64,000 nt of DNA from Nitrobacter sp. Nb-311A (GCF_000152905.1 NZ_CH672419.1:52850-116849), one strand, 5' to 3'. Numbered from the stretch's first letter, positions 1-9,151 are shown. Numbers and translations: made by a program. Notes: a model not told the origin generated them from the letters alone.

Positions 1-504
1 TTTCCTGTCGGCGGCAATGTCCAGCGGAACCATTCCTTCCGGCAAATTGCTGCCGAAACCGCAGACATGCCGGACGGAAAATACCTCCGCGGCCGCGTTC
101 ATTGCGAGATCGGCATGATCGACGCCGTCGATGTTGCCCATGGCGACGATCGCGCGCGCCCCCGTACGATTGATCGCTACAGTGAGTTCGGCCTGACGCC
201 AAAGCTGGGGCAATAACGCGACAATCAGACCGGCGCGATAAGCGGCAAGCACCGTCAGCACCAATTCGATGGTGTTAGGCAATTGTACGGCTATGACCGA
301 ATTGACCGGCAAACCGGCGTCGATAAAGTGGGCCGCCAATGCCGATACGGCCCGATCCGCCTGAGCAAAGGTCAGGCTCTGCGGCGATTGTCCCGTCACC
401 CGCAGCTTGTCGGGCGGATCGATCAGCGCCGGTCGATCCGGCTGCCGGGCGAGGATGCGGTCGAAGAGTTCATCCAGCGTGGGCGATGGATTGTTCTGGA
501 GCAC
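1..504 (-). CDS. AMP-dependent acyl-CoA synthetase/ligase, N-terminal part (runs off the window)
   Basis: Reading the minus strand from a GTG at 504 gives an open frame of 168 codons to the window edge. The product resembles the N-terminal domain of acyl-CoA/AMP-forming ligases: DELFDRILARQPDRPALID near the start, then SLTFAQADRAVSALAAHF, and the segment VIAVQLPNTIELVLTVLAAY that is typical of this family. The ATP-binding signature would lie outside the window. The GTG is four bases after the stop of the upstream solute-binding protein gene, so the two are probably co-transcribed. Substrate unknown. The start is inferred from this spacing; no strong ribosome binding site decides it. Confidence 0.75.
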   Translation of the reverse strand, partial: MLQNNPSPTLDELFDRILARQPDRPALIDPPDKLRVTGQSPQSLTFAQADRAVSALAAHFIDAGLPVNSVIAVQLPNTIELVLTVLAAYRAGLIVALLPQLWRQAELTVAINRTGARAIVAMGNIDGVDHADLAMNAAAEVFSVRHVCGFGSNLPEGMVPLDIAADRK

Positions 505-508
505 GAAA

Positions 509-2332
509 TCACTTGCTCGGCTTCGGCGGCCTTCGCCACCATGTTTCGGGGAGGTATCCAGTCAACGCGGTCGCTACTGGTCGTTCTATCCGATTCCAGC
601 GCGCGATCCATTGTTCTCGAACGTTGTAGACCGGAATTGCATAAAATCCGGACATCAGGACCCGGTCGAGCGCGCGAACCGCATCGACGAAATCCGGCCG
701 CCGCCGGGCCTTGAGCATGGCTGCGATCATGGCATCGACCGCCGGGTTCTTGACGCCCATGTAGTTTCGGGTGCCGTGGATGTCGGCGGCTTCGCTACCC
801 CAGTAGAAGGACTGTTCGTTGCCGGGCGACAGCGATTGATCCCAGCGATTCTGGATCATGTCAAAATCAAACCCGAGCCGGCGCTGATCGAACTGCACGC
901 CATCGACCGAGCGCACGGACACTTTAATGCCAGCCCGCTTGAGATCACGCGCGTAAGTGAGCGCGATGCGCTCCTGATCGCGGGTGGTCACCAGCATTTC
1001 GAAGGCGAGGGGTGCCTTGGTCGAGCGATGACGTAAAACCGTGCCGTCGAACTCATAACCCGCTTGCGTCAGAAGCGCGAGGGCAATGCGCAGGGTCTCG
1101 CGGTCCCGGCCTGAACCGTCGGTCACCGGAAGGCGGTAGCTGCCGTCGAGAATGTCGCCGCGCACGGCGGACGGAAACGGCTTCAGCAGCGACCGCTCTC
1201 CTTCGTCCGCAGCGCGTGCGTAGGCGGATAGCTCCGATCCTGCAAAGAAGCCGCCGGCGCGGCTGTAAAGTCCGAAAAAATAGTTGCGGTTGATCCACTC
1301 GAAATCAAACAGCAGCGTCAGCGCCTCGCGGACGCGAACATCGGAAAATATCGGCCGCCGCGTATTGAACACCAGATATTCCGAGGGTGCGGGCAGGCCG
1401 GTCTTGAGAGCTTCCCGAACGAGCTGGCCATTGCCCGCAGCCGGAAAGTCGTACCCCTCGTGCCAGCGCAGCGGTTCGGTCTCGACACGAAAATCATATA
1501 GACCGCGCTTGAACGCCTCGAACTGACTGTTGGCTTCCCGATAGAAGTCGAACCTGATCTCGTCGAAATTCCACAGGCCGCGATTGACCGGCAGGTCGCG
1601 CCCCCAGTAGTCCGGGTTGCGAGTCAGCGTCACACTGGCTCCAGGCTTGACCGCGGTCACGCGATACGGCCCGGACCCCAAAGGAGCGGTCATCGAGGTC
1701 TGCTCGAAAGTAGCGGCATCGATGGCATGTTTCGGCAAAATCGGCATTAAACCGAGAATCAAGGGCAGTTCGCGATCCTCGGTTCCACCAAAATCGAAAC
1801 GTACTGTGCGCTCATCGATCGCCTCTGCCGCTGCAACCTTCGAATAATATTGCCGATGATTGGGGCGGCCCTTGTCCCGGAGGAGTTGCCAGGAAAAGAG
1901 TACGTCTTCGACGCGGACGGGCCTTCCGTCGCAAAAGCGCGCCTGCGGATTGAGATGGAAGGTGGCGTAGGTGCGGGCATCGTTGGTTTCGATCTTGTCC
2001 GCCAGCAGACCGTAGAGTGTGAAGGGTTCGTCGTTGCCTCGGACCATCAGGCTTTCGACCACGAAACCCCGAATTTGCTGGAGCGCGACGCCTTTGACGA
2101 TGAAGGGATTGAGGCTATCGAAGCTGCCGGAAACACTCTGAACCAGCTTCCCGCCCTTGGGAGCGTCCGGATTGACATATGGCATCTCGCTGAAATCAGG
2201 CGGCAAGACTGGTTTGCCATGCATTGCGATGGCATAGCCTGGATTCGCCCGAACATCTTGGCATCCGGCAGCGATCAGCCCGACCGCCAGCGTCAGACAC
2301 ATTCCTGTCCGGCTGCGGTGACGCGGTCTCAT
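509..2332 (-). CDS. Family 5 extracellular solute-binding protein (YejA-like oligopeptide binding)
   Basis: A 607-residue periplasmic binding protein of the SBP_bac_5 family. The N-terminus has a basic stretch, a hydrophobic core (CLTLAVGLIAAGC) and a possible lipobox around Cys24, so it may be a lipoprotein. The mature start, with MHGKPVLPPDFSEMPYVNP followed by DAPKGG, is typical of YejA-like proteins that feed the YejABEF peptide importer. Family knowledge suggests binding of oligopeptides or related compounds. No permease or ATPase genes are adjacent in the window; the gene downstream is an acyl-CoA ligase. Family assignment is firm, substrate is not. Confidence 0.88.
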   Translation of the reverse strand: MRPRHRSRTGMCLTLAVGLIAAGCQDVRANPGYAIAMHGKPVLPPDFSEMPYVNPDAPKGGKLVQSVSGSFDSLNPFIVKGVALQQIRGFVVESLMVRGNDEPFTLYGLLADKIETNDARTYATFHLNPQARFCDGRPVRVEDVLFSWQLLRDKGRPNHRQYYSKVAAAEAIDERTVRFDFGGTEDRELPLILGLMPILPKHAIDAATFEQTSMTAPLGSGPYRVTAVKPGASVTLTRNPDYWGRDLPVNRGLWNFDEIRFDFYREANSQFEAFKRGLYDFRVETEPLRWHEGYDFPAAGNGQLVREALKTGLPAPSEYLVFNTRRPIFSDVRVREALTLLFDFEWINRNYFFGLYSRAGGFFAGSELSAYARAADEGERSLLKPFPSAVRGDILDGSYRLPVTDGSGRDRETLRIALALLTQAGYEFDGTVLRHRSTKAPLAFEMLVTTRDQERIALTYARDLKRAGIKVSVRSVDGVQFDQRRLGFDFDMIQNRWDQSLSPGNEQSFYWGSEAADIHGTRNYMGVKNPAVDAMIAAMLKARRRPDFVDAVRALDRVLMSGFYAIPVYNVREQWIARWNRIERPVATALTGYLPETWWRRPPKPSK

Positions 2333-2753
2333 CGAAAACGCCGGGTCCGTTTTGATTCGAACTTACTCACAAGAAATTTTATCACAATTGCCCCGACCTC
2401 GTATGAAAGGGATGTCGAAAACGTATGTTGCCATTGATCTTTTTCTGAGCCCTTGTATTGAAAGCCGGCAATTGACCATGATAGCGCGAACCGTCACGTA
2501 ACCGCCTCATTTCACTAAGAGACAGCCGCCAGATGGTCTGCGCCGACGCCTGCCCTTCGGGGGCGAGTCTAGTGGAGTGAAATCGACATTTTTGCCAGCC
2601 GACCGCGTCGGGAACACGAGTGTCGAATTCGGAACTCCAACAGCAATTGGGTTTGCAAGCGGTCCTTCGCTTTCACATTCGCAGAAGGCCCGCTGATACG
2701 AAACCGCGAATGTTAGAATAGGACCACTGGCGTTCAGGAAAGGGTTTTCCGCA
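2333..2753. other. Intergenic region between divergent genes
   Basis: About 420 bases separate the solute-binding protein gene (minus) and the IalB-family gene (plus). The region must hold promoters for both. I could not identify a convincing sigma-70 or other operator motif, and the short open frames here look non-coding. Confidence 0.5.
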
Positions 2754-3491
2754 ATGAATTTTCGTCTCTTGACCGCGTCCGCCTTGCTTCGCGGGCGGGC
2801 CTTTGCCCTGTTCGCCGCGGTGACGCTTGTGGCCGTTCCATTTGTGTCGGACGCTTTTGCCCAGCATCCGCCCGCCTCATCCAAAGGCAAGGCGGAAGCC
2901 GCAAAGGGAGCGCCAGCGACTCCGTCAGCGCCGGCCGACCAGCAGGTGCAGCTGATCTATGCGCCTTGGACCAAGTTCTGCCTGAAGGGTCAGGATGCAA
3001 AGGCCAAGCAGATCTGCTTTACTGGCAAGGATGGGCGGATCGAATCCGGCCAAGTCGTGATCGCAGCGGTCATCATCGAGCCGGAAGGCGAGCCGAAGAA
3101 GATCCTCCGCGTGACGCTGCCGCTCGGCATGCAACTCGTCCATGGAACACGGATCATCATCGACAGCAATCCGCCGCAGCAGAGCCCTTACGTGATCTGT
3201 TTCACCAATGGCTGCATGTCGGATTATGAACTGACGGCAGACATGCTCGCGCACCTGAAGAAGGGCCAGAACCTGATCGTGCAGGCGATCAATTCCAACG
3301 GCGCACCGCTGACATTGCCACTCCCGCTGGCTGAGTTCGCCAAGGCTTATGACGGGCCGCCGACCGATCCGAAGGCATTCGAAGAGAGCAACAAGAAGCT
3401 GCAGGAAGAGCTGCAGAAGCGGGCCGCCGAGGCGCGCGCGAAACTCGAAGCCACTCAGCGGAATGCTGGAGCACCTACCGCCAAGCAATAG
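2754..3491 (+). CDS. Invasion-associated locus B (IalB) family secreted protein
   Basis: 245 residues. A signal peptide is evident (hydrophobic AFALFAAVTLVAVPFVSDAFA, cleavage probably after AFA near residue 38), followed by a Lys/Ala/Pro-rich linker. The globular part has the IalB-family layout: W-x-K-F-C, ICFTGKDGR, LRVTLPLGMQLVHGTRIIID, and the paired-cysteine segment YVICFTNGCMSDYEL. The C-terminal about 40 residues form a charged helix (KLQEELQKRAAEARAKLE). IalB was named for a Bartonella factor in erythrocyte invasion, but homologues are widespread in free-living Rhizobiales and their role there is unclear. A strong terminator follows directly. Confidence 0.88.
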   Translation: MNFRLLTASALLRGRAFALFAAVTLVAVPFVSDAFAQHPPASSKGKAEAAKGAPATPSAPADQQVQLIYAPWTKFCLKGQDAKAKQICFTGKDGRIESGQVVIAAVIIEPEGEPKKILRVTLPLGMQLVHGTRIIIDSNPPQQSPYVICFTNGCMSDYELTADMLAHLKKGQNLIVQAINSNGAPLTLPLPLAEFAKAYDGPPTDPKAFEESNKKLQEELQKRAAEARAKLEATQRNAGAPTAKQ

Positions 3492-3516
3492 CTTTCTCGA
3501 AAGGACGAATAAAAGG

Positions 3517-3540
3517 GCGCTCCTCGCGGGGCGCTTTTTT
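3517..3540 (+). terminator. Rho-independent terminator after the IalB-family gene
   Basis: GCGCTCC (3517-3523), loop TCGC, GGGGCGC (3528-3534) form a 7-bp stem with one T-G pair, followed at once by six T residues. It lies 25 bases after the stop codon. Confidence 0.85.
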
Positions 3541-3560
3541 ATTGATGGGTAGCCGCGCCT

Positions 3561-3893
3561 TCAGTTCAGGGAGGGATTGCGAGGACGATAGCCGCCGGAT
3601 TCGTCCTGGACGAAAATCTTCGTAACCTGCGAATGCCGGATCGGCTCACCGGAGTCGTCCGACAGAAGGTTCTGCTCGGACACATAAGCCACGTATTCGG
3701 AATCCGCGCTCTCTGCAAGCAGATGGTAGAAAGGCTGGTCCTTATGGGGCCGGATATTCTCCGGGATCGAGAGCCACCATTCTTCCGTGTTGTTGAAGAC
3801 CGGGTCGATATCGAAGATCACGCCACGAAATGAAAAAATCCGATGGCTAACGATTTGGCCGATCTGGAATTTGGCGATACGCGCTTTGATCAT
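3561..3893 (-). CDS. hspQ: HspQ / YccV-like hemimethylated-DNA-binding family protein
   Basis: 110 residues, close to the usual length. The core matches the YccV/HspQ fold: AKFQIGQIVSHRIFSFRGVI, FDIDPVFNNTEEWW and the PFYHLLAE segment followed by YVAYVSEQNLL. In enterobacteria HspQ is a heat-shock protein that acts as a Lon specificity factor and was first described as binding hemimethylated DNA; function here is inferred from family. It is convergent with the IalB gene. Transcription from the UbiH-like gene upstream on the same strand is separated from it by a repeat element. Confidence 0.88.
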   Translation of the reverse strand: MIKARIAKFQIGQIVSHRIFSFRGVIFDIDPVFNNTEEWWLSIPENIRPHKDQPFYHLLAESADSEYVAYVSEQNLLSDDSGEPIRHSQVTKIFVQDESGGYRPRNPSLN

Positions 3894-3928
3894 CCTTGAC
3901 CGAATAGACCAGGACTGCGGTCGAAGCT

Positions 3929-4074
3929 AGAGCCTTTCTGCTCCTGATTGAATTGCAAGCGGGGTTCTCGGATTCTGATTTGACGCGTTTCCGTCGCGCG
4001 AACCAGTATCCACTTCGCTCGAAAACATGATCCCGAAAAGGGAAAACCGGCTTTCGGAGGAGAAGATCATGCTC
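3929..4074. repeat. Mosaic intergenic repeat (modules A/B plus RIME-like palindrome)
   Basis: A degenerate copy of the TCTGAT...ATCAGA hairpin module is followed by the module resembling GACGCGTTTTC...CACTTCGCTTGAAAA, and then a palindrome running from ACATGATCCCGAAAAG to GATCATGCTC (4025-4074). The same modules recur near 21.5, 32.0, 35.2, 44.1 and 63.3 kb. Confidence 0.75.
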
Positions 4075-4126
4075 GATCAAAAAGCTAAGGTTAGAGTCTG
4101 ATTCAGCGCAGTTGAATCCGACTCGT

Positions 4127-5347
4127 TCACGGCGACCCGAATCGGGTTTCTTTGTATGAACGTTGCCGCCACGACGGCGAAAGACCCTCGCGCATGGCAA
4201 GACGTCGGAGCGGGCCGACCTTGCTGATCAAGTGCAACCCGAGCGCGCGTGCGGTCTGGATCGGCAGGAAATCACTCAACAGCGACCGGTTCGCCATGTC
4301 GATCGCGAACGTCCGGCTTAGGACGTCGCTGCGCCGGGCCGTTTCAAATCGCGCGAGAGTCCGGGATGCGCCTGGGTCTTCGCCGCAAGCGAGAGCGTCA
4401 CGGACAACATCCGCGATGTCGGCGGCGTCGCGCAGACCAAGGTTCAGCCCCTGCGCACCGATCGGCGGTAGAACGTGGGCCGCTTCGCCGACCAGTACAA
4501 TGCGGTTGCTTGCAAAGCGCGCCGGGCGCTCGATCCCCAGCGGAAACAGATTTCGCCCCTGGCCGACCTGAAGCCGTCCAAGGATCGAATGCGACTGCCG
4601 TTCGGCGGCTTCGGCCAAATCAGCGTCGCTTAGGGCGGAAAGCCTTGTCACCTCCGTTGGAGAGGCGACCCAGACGACGCTGGAGCGGTTGCCGGGCAAT
4701 GGTACGAAAACGCAGGGACCATGCGGCGTGTGAAATTCGGTCGAGACGTTTTTGTGCGGCCGGCTATGCGCGACATTGAACGTCAATGCAGCCTGATCGA
4801 GCGCACGACGTGTAATGCCGATTCCCGCGGCCTTGCGGCAATGCGACTGCCGTCCATCGGCGCCGACGACCACATGAGCGGTCAACGTCTCTCCCTGCGA
4901 CGTCCTGATGGTGACTGCGGCTTCGTCCGGCGTTACGTGCTCAGCTTCGCCGTCGATCCGCGTGAGGCTTCCCGCTTCCGCGGCTCGCGCCTCCATGGCG
5001 GCCATCAGCGAGCGGTTTTCAATATTATAGCCGAACGCATCGAATCCGATCTCGGCAGAGGAGAAACGTACCTCCGGAGCCCGGATAAGACGCCGGGTAT
5101 CGTCGACGAGCCGCATGACACGAAGCGCCGCGGCATCGGCCTCGCAACGTGGCCATATGTCAAGCTGCCGCAACAGATCGACGGAACCGCCCAGTAGCGC
5201 CGTTGTTCGATTATCGCCATAGCCAACGCGCCGCGCGATCAGCGCTGTCCGCGCCCCGGCATGGGACAGGGCGATCGCCGCAGCCAATCCGGCCGGCCCC
5301 CCGCCCACCACCGCGACATCAAAGGCCGGTTTCGTGCTCTCATTCAT
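4127..5347 (-). CDS. UbiH/UbiF/COQ6-family FAD-dependent monooxygenase
   Basis: 406 residues from the ATG at 5347 (MNESTKPAF); the frame extends further upstream, but the Rossmann motif starts right after this Met. Visible motifs: the FAD-binding DVAVVGGGPAGLAAAIAL, the central VVGADGRQSHCRKAAGI, and the second FAD motif RIVLVGEAAHVLPPIGAQG with LNLGLRDAADI, the signature of ubiquinone-biosynthesis hydroxylases. It probably hydroxylates the aromatic ring of a ubiquinone precursor at the membrane, but alphaproteobacteria carry several paralogues (UbiH, UbiF, UbiL, UbiM) and sequence reading does not tell which this is. Divergent from the phosphatidylcholine synthase gene. Confidence 0.87.
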   Translation of the reverse strand: MNESTKPAFDVAVVGGGPAGLAAAIALSHAGARTALIARRVGYGDNRTTALLGGSVDLLRQLDIWPRCEADAAALRVMRLVDDTRRLIRAPEVRFSSAEIGFDAFGYNIENRSLMAAMEARAAEAGSLTRIDGEAEHVTPDEAAVTIRTSQGETLTAHVVVGADGRQSHCRKAAGIGITRRALDQAALTFNVAHSRPHKNVSTEFHTPHGPCVFVPLPGNRSSVVWVASPTEVTRLSALSDADLAEAAERQSHSILGRLQVGQGRNLFPLGIERPARFASNRIVLVGEAAHVLPPIGAQGLNLGLRDAADIADVVRDALACGEDPGASRTLARFETARRSDVLSRTFAIDMANRSLLSDFLPIQTARALGLHLISKVGPLRRLAMREGLSPSWRQRSYKETRFGSP

Positions 5348-5491
5348 GGATCGACAATCGGCATTCGCAGCGACATTTTCAAGCCCGCAGACGAGCAGGG
5401 TCAGAACCGGCAGGAGCCGTTCCCTGTCGCTCGCGCGGCGGACCGCCGCAACGAGCATTATACAAACCGGTTCGATTCCTGTTAGCAAGAT

Positions 5492-6232
5492 GTGCAAATG
5501 AGCCAACCAAGCCGGCAGGACCCGCTATCCAGATCCCGAACGTCGCGCGCTGCCGCGCTGTTCGTCCATGTTTTCACAGCGACTGGGGCCGGAATTGCGC
5601 TGCTCGCCATGCTCGAAGCCGTGCGGGAGCACTGGGCGGCCATGTTTGCCTGGCTGGGGCTTGCGCTCCTGATCGATGGCCTGGACGGGCCAATGGCGCG
5701 GCGGTTGAATGTCGAGGCAGCGCAGCCAAACTGGTCCGGGGAGATACTTGATCTGGTTGTCGACTTCCTCACCTACGTGTTTGTTCCTGCCTATGCCATT
5801 ATCGCGAGCGGGCTGCTGCTTCCGCTCGCCGCGCCCTTGCTGGGCGTAGGCATCGTGATCAGCAGCGCGCTCTATTTTTCCGATCGCCGGATGAAAACCG
5901 AGGACAATCACTTTCGCGGTTTTCCGGCGCTCTGGAACGCCGTGGCGTTCTATCTGTTCCTGCTGCATCCATCGCCTGCGGTATCAGCGTTTGCCATCGC
6001 TGCGCTCATCGCGCTGACGTTCGTTCCTGTCAGGGTGTTGCATCCGGTACGGGTGAAGCGGTTTCGCGGTTTCAATCTGTCCTTGATCGCAGTATGGGCT
6101 GCGCTTGCGATGGTGGCCGTTATCAACGATTTCAATGTGGCGATGCCGGTCACTGCCGCGCTTTGCGCCATTGCGCTTTACGTCGTCTGTGGCGATGCCG
6201 TGATCCGTCTCCTGAGGCCAGAGAACCGATGA
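5492..6232 (+). CDS. pcs: Phosphatidylcholine synthase (CDP-diacylglycerol:choline)
   Basis: 246 residues with about eight hydrophobic segments. The CDP-alcohol phosphotransferase signature is present as DGLDGPMARRL, then GEILDLVVDFLTY, supplying the metal-binding aspartates. The HFRGFPALWNAVAFYLF segment is typical of Pcs enzymes of Rhizobiales and Legionella, which condense choline with CDP-diacylglycerol to make phosphatidylcholine in the inner membrane. Its stop overlaps the start of the TerC gene (ATGA), so the two are translationally coupled. A start a little downstream (MSQPSRQDP) is possible. Confidence 0.9.
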   Translation: MQMSQPSRQDPLSRSRTSRAAALFVHVFTATGAGIALLAMLEAVREHWAAMFAWLGLALLIDGLDGPMARRLNVEAAQPNWSGEILDLVVDFLTYVFVPAYAIIASGLLLPLAAPLLGVGIVISSALYFSDRRMKTEDNHFRGFPALWNAVAFYLFLLHPSPAVSAFAIAALIALTFVPVRVLHPVRVKRFRGFNLSLIAVWAALAMVAVINDFNVAMPVTAALCAIALYVVCGDAVIRLLRPENR

Positions 6233-6954
6233 TTGAATTGCTGACCAGCCCGGAAGCATGGGCTGCACTCGTGACATTGACTGTGCTCGAGATTGTGCTG
6301 GGCATCGACAACGTCATTTTCCTGTCAGTGATTGTTTCGCGGATTCCGCCGAAGCAGGCGAAGCGAGCGCGCCAGATCGGACTCGCGTTGGCGGTGGTCT
6401 TCCGCATTGCTCTGCTCACCGTTCTGGTCTGGTTGATCGGCCTGACCACGCCGGTGTTAACAGTGCTGGACTTCGCATTCTCCTGGCGCGACATCATCCT
6501 GATCGGTGGCGGCTTGTTCCTGATCGCCAAGGCTACGCACGAGATCCATGGCGAGGTAGAAGCGCGTGAACACGAGGCGGACGAAACACCGAAACCACGC
6601 GCGTTCCTTTTAGTCATCGTGCAGATCATCATCATCGACCTGGTGTTCTCTCTGGACTCCATCATCACGGCGATCGGCATGGCGAAAGATCTCGCGATTA
6701 TGATCGCAGCCGTCATTATCGCATGCTTCGTCATGTACCTGTCGTCGGGGCCGGTGTCCCGGTTTGTTAGCAATCATCCAACAACGAAGATGCTGGCGCT
6801 GGCGTTTCTGGTGCTGATCGGGGTCGCGCTCGTCGCCGACGGATTCCATTTTCACATCCCGCGCGCCTATATCTACTTTGCGATGGCGTTCTCCGCGTCG
6901 GTGGAAATGTTCAATGTGCTGGCGAGACGCAATCGCGATAGGACGAGCCACTGA
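6229..6954 (+). CDS. TerC-family integral membrane protein (probable Mn2+ exporter)
   Basis: 241 residues starting at the ATG inside the ATGA overlap with pcs. It shows TerC-family hallmarks: the first helix VLEIVLGIDNVIFLSV carries the conserved acidic/Asn cluster, and the repeat-related second half carries IIIIDLVFSLDSIITAIGMA with a matching Asp pair. An acidic cytosolic loop (HEADETPKP) separates the halves. TerC proteins such as Alx, MeeF/MeeY and YkoY export Mn2+, in several cases supplying exoenzymes or preventing toxicity; that role is inferred here. No yybP-ykoY riboswitch is recognisable upstream of the pcs-terC pair. Confidence 0.88.
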   Translation: MIELLTSPEAWAALVTLTVLEIVLGIDNVIFLSVIVSRIPPKQAKRARQIGLALAVVFRIALLTVLVWLIGLTTPVLTVLDFAFSWRDIILIGGGLFLIAKATHEIHGEVEAREHEADETPKPRAFLLVIVQIIIIDLVFSLDSIITAIGMAKDLAIMIAAVIIACFVMYLSSGPVSRFVSNHPTTKMLALAFLVLIGVALVADGFHFHIPRAYIYFAMAFSASVEMFNVLARRNRDRTSH

Positions 6955-7049
6955 ACCGCGTGAAGTTCAGTTATCTGGGCGGTCGAGTTGACAACATAAT
7001 CCCGATGCCGTTCCTTTTCAGGAGTGCAGGCGGCAGGGAGGAAGGGACG

Positions 7050-8024
7050 ATGACCAGGGCGGTACGCGTTCATCACGTCGGCGGTCCCCAGGCGCTGGTC
7101 TATGAGGCCGTGGACTTACCTGCACCGGCGCAAGGCGAGGTTCGCATCAAACAACATGCGATCGGCCTGAATTTCATCGATGTGTATTATCGGAGTGGGC
7201 TCTACAAGGCGTCGGCCACGCCGTTTATCGTCGGCAATGAGGCAGCCGGCGAAGTCGTGTCCGTTGGACCAGGCGTCACCGATTTTCATCCCGGCGACCG
7301 CGTGGCTTACTATTTCGATCTCGGCGGTTATGCGACCGAGCGCAACATTCCGGCCGACAAACTGGTCAAGCTGCCCGACCACATCACGTACGAGCAGGGT
7401 GCCGTGCTGATGCTCAAGGGACTGACAGTCTGGTATCTCCTGCACAAGACCTTCAAGGTCGAGCACGGCCATCGTGTGTTGATCCATGCCGCGGCGGGCG
7501 GCATTGGGCTTCTCGCCTGCCAGTGGGCGAAGGCGCTGGGTGCGAACGTCATCGGCACCGTTGGGTCGAAGGCCAAGGCGGACCTCGCGCTGGCCAATGG
7601 CTGCGATCACGTTATCCTCTATAATGAGGAGGACTTCGTCTCACGCGTCAAGCAGATCAGCCGCAACGAATTATGCGACGTGGTCTATGACGGCGTCGGC
7701 AAGACCACCTTTCCAGGCTCGCTATCCTGTTTGCGACCTCGCGGGTCGTTCGTCAGCTTCGGCAACGCCTCCGGTCCAGTGCCGCCGTTTGCTTTGGCTG
7801 AACTTGGTCGTCGTGGTTCACTGTTCGCCACGCGCCCGAAACTGAATGACTATGTGGCGACGCGCAGTGAGCTTCTTGAAGGCGCCGATACGCTGTTCGC
7901 CGCCGTCATCAATGGCAGGCTGCACGTTCAGATCAATCATGCCTACGCGCTGAAGGACGCGGCGAAAGCTCAGACGGACCTGGAAGGCCGTCGGACGACG
8001 GGAGCCATAATCCTCAAGCCGTAA
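7050..8024 (+). CDS. Quinone oxidoreductase, MDR superfamily (QOR type)
   Basis: 324 residues. The start at 7050 (MTRAVRVHHVGGP) is preceded by a strong GGAGGAAGG ribosome binding site; the frame is open upstream but not protein-like. The GroES-like domain contains EVRIKQHAIGLNFIDVYYR and GNEAAGEVVSVGPGV; the nucleotide-binding domain has HAAAGGIGLLACQWAKALGA, the AxxGGxG form used for NADPH. Catalytic zinc ligands of classical alcohol dehydrogenases are absent, as expected for QOR. It probably reduces quinones or enone compounds with NADPH in the cytosol. It stands alone. Confidence 0.9.
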   Translation: MTRAVRVHHVGGPQALVYEAVDLPAPAQGEVRIKQHAIGLNFIDVYYRSGLYKASATPFIVGNEAAGEVVSVGPGVTDFHPGDRVAYYFDLGGYATERNIPADKLVKLPDHITYEQGAVLMLKGLTVWYLLHKTFKVEHGHRVLIHAAAGGIGLLACQWAKALGANVIGTVGSKAKADLALANGCDHVILYNEEDFVSRVKQISRNELCDVVYDGVGKTTFPGSLSCLRPRGSFVSFGNASGPVPPFALAELGRRGSLFATRPKLNDYVATRSELLEGADTLFAAVINGRLHVQINHAYALKDAAKAQTDLEGRRTTGAIILKP

Positions 8025-8202
8025 AGCTGCGCCGCAGCATCCGGACCACCCGCGAATGGAATTTTTCCCGTAACGGGTAAGAAGAGAATTTCTGTCTGGA
8101 TAAGCCGCGTTCTGAAGAATCCCATCGTTATTTTCTTCCGCGATCTTGCCCATGATGGGAACCGTCGTTCATTGTTGGTCCGTGTTGAGCCGGAGGCCAA
8201 AG

Positions 8203-8349
8203 ATGCAACAACGATCCGAGCGCCTGAACGTTAGCGCCCGTAGCCTGAACGAGCGAACGGTGGTGCGGCTCCAGACATTCGCGCTCTATGGCTCGCTCGC
8301 CCTGATCGCCGCGGTGGTGTTCGGCTCGCTCGCTGTCCATCCGTTCTGA
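8203..8349 (+). CDS. Small single-pass membrane protein, 48 residues
   Basis: Starting from the ATG at 8203, which follows a good GGAGG at about 10 bases, the product begins MQQRSERLNVSARSLNER, has one hydrophobic segment (FALYGSLALIAAVVFGSLAV) and ends in HPF. The basic N-terminus and the single helix suggest an inner-membrane protein with its N-terminus in the cytosol. I do not recognise the family. It ends eight bases before the pxpA stop on the opposite strand. The ribosome binding site and the membrane segment are the only evidence that it is real. Confidence 0.6.
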   Translation: MQQRSERLNVSARSLNERTVVRLQTFALYGSLALIAAVVFGSLAVHPF

Positions 8350-8357
8350 CGGAACGG

Positions 8358-9125
8358 CTATTTCATTGCCCTGAAGGGCGCGACCTCGATTCCATTATCC
8401 TTGAGCGCCTTGCGCACTGCGCGCGCGATACTGACCGCGCCCGGCGTATCGCCATGAATGCAGACGGTGTCCATGCGCATTTTTATTGCCTTGCCGGTGA
8501 TTGAAATAATCTCTCCGGATTGAAGCATTCTCACAACGCGGCGAGCGATATCATCCGCATGATGCAGCACCGCGCCGGGCTTGCGCCGCGACACCAGCGA
8601 TCCGTCGTCTTCGTAGGCGCGGTCTGCGAACACTTCGTGCACCATCGGCAGGCCGACAGCTTCGCCGGCCGTAACAAGGCGCGAGTTTGCAAGCGCCACA
8701 AAGATGAGATCGGGGTCGACAGCCCTGATCGCGGAAGCGATTGCGCGCGCGGTCGTGTCGTCCTCGCAGGCCACATTGGCCAACGCGCCATGCGCCTTCA
8801 CATGCGTGACCTTGTGCCCGGCCATAGTGGCGATCGCCTGAAGCGCGCCGATCTGGTACGCGACGAGGTTTTCGATTTCGCTCGGCGTAATGCCGGCGAT
8901 CGGACGTCGCCCGAAGCCATGCAGATCGCGATAGCCGGGGTGTGCGCCGATGCTGACGCCGTGCGCCTTGGCGAGATCGACGGTCTTCTTCATAGTGTCC
9001 GCATCGCCGGCATGGAAGCCGCAGGCAACGTTAACGGAGGTCGCAAGCTCGACCATGGCGGCATCGTCGCCCATCGGCCAGACGCCGAAGCTTTCGCCGA
9101 GATCGCAGTTGAGGTCGATGGTCAT
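8358..9125 (-). CDS. pxpA: 5-oxoprolinase subunit A (LamB/YcsF family)
   Basis: 255 residues from [14 protein letters not shown], the characteristic N-terminus of the LamB/YcsF family; further family motifs are [26 protein letters not shown] and [10 protein letters not shown]. PxpA acts with PxpB and PxpC in ATP-dependent opening of 5-oxoproline (pyroglutamate) to glutamate, clearing damaged glutamine/glutamate products. The pxpC gene is 26 bases upstream on the same strand and pxpB lies before it, so the order is pxpB-pxpC-pxpA. Confidence 0.93.
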   Translation of the reverse strand: MTIDLNCDLGESFGVWPMGDDAAMVELATSVNVACGFHAGDADTMKKTVDLAKAHGVSIGAHPGYRDLHGFGRRPIAGITPSEIENLVAYQIGALQAIATMAGHKVTHVKAHGALANVACEDDTTARAIASAIRAVDPDLIFVALANSRLVTAGEAVGLPMVHEVFADRAYEDDGSLVSRRKPGAVLHHADDIARRVVRMLQSGEIISITGKAIKMRMDTVCIHGDTPGAVSIARAVRKALKDNGIEVAPFRAMK

Positions 9126-9151
9126 GATTCGTCCGATATGAAGAGCGGTTC

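Noticed and set aside
2507-2890. 127-codon minus-strand open frame across the IalB promoter
   Set aside because: Overlaps the IalB start and has no ribosome binding site or recognisable domain.
5152-5347. Possibility that the UbiH-like protein starts at 5506 instead
   Set aside because: The Rossmann motif begins right after the ATG at 5347; the extra upstream residues overlap the pcs start and have no conserved features.
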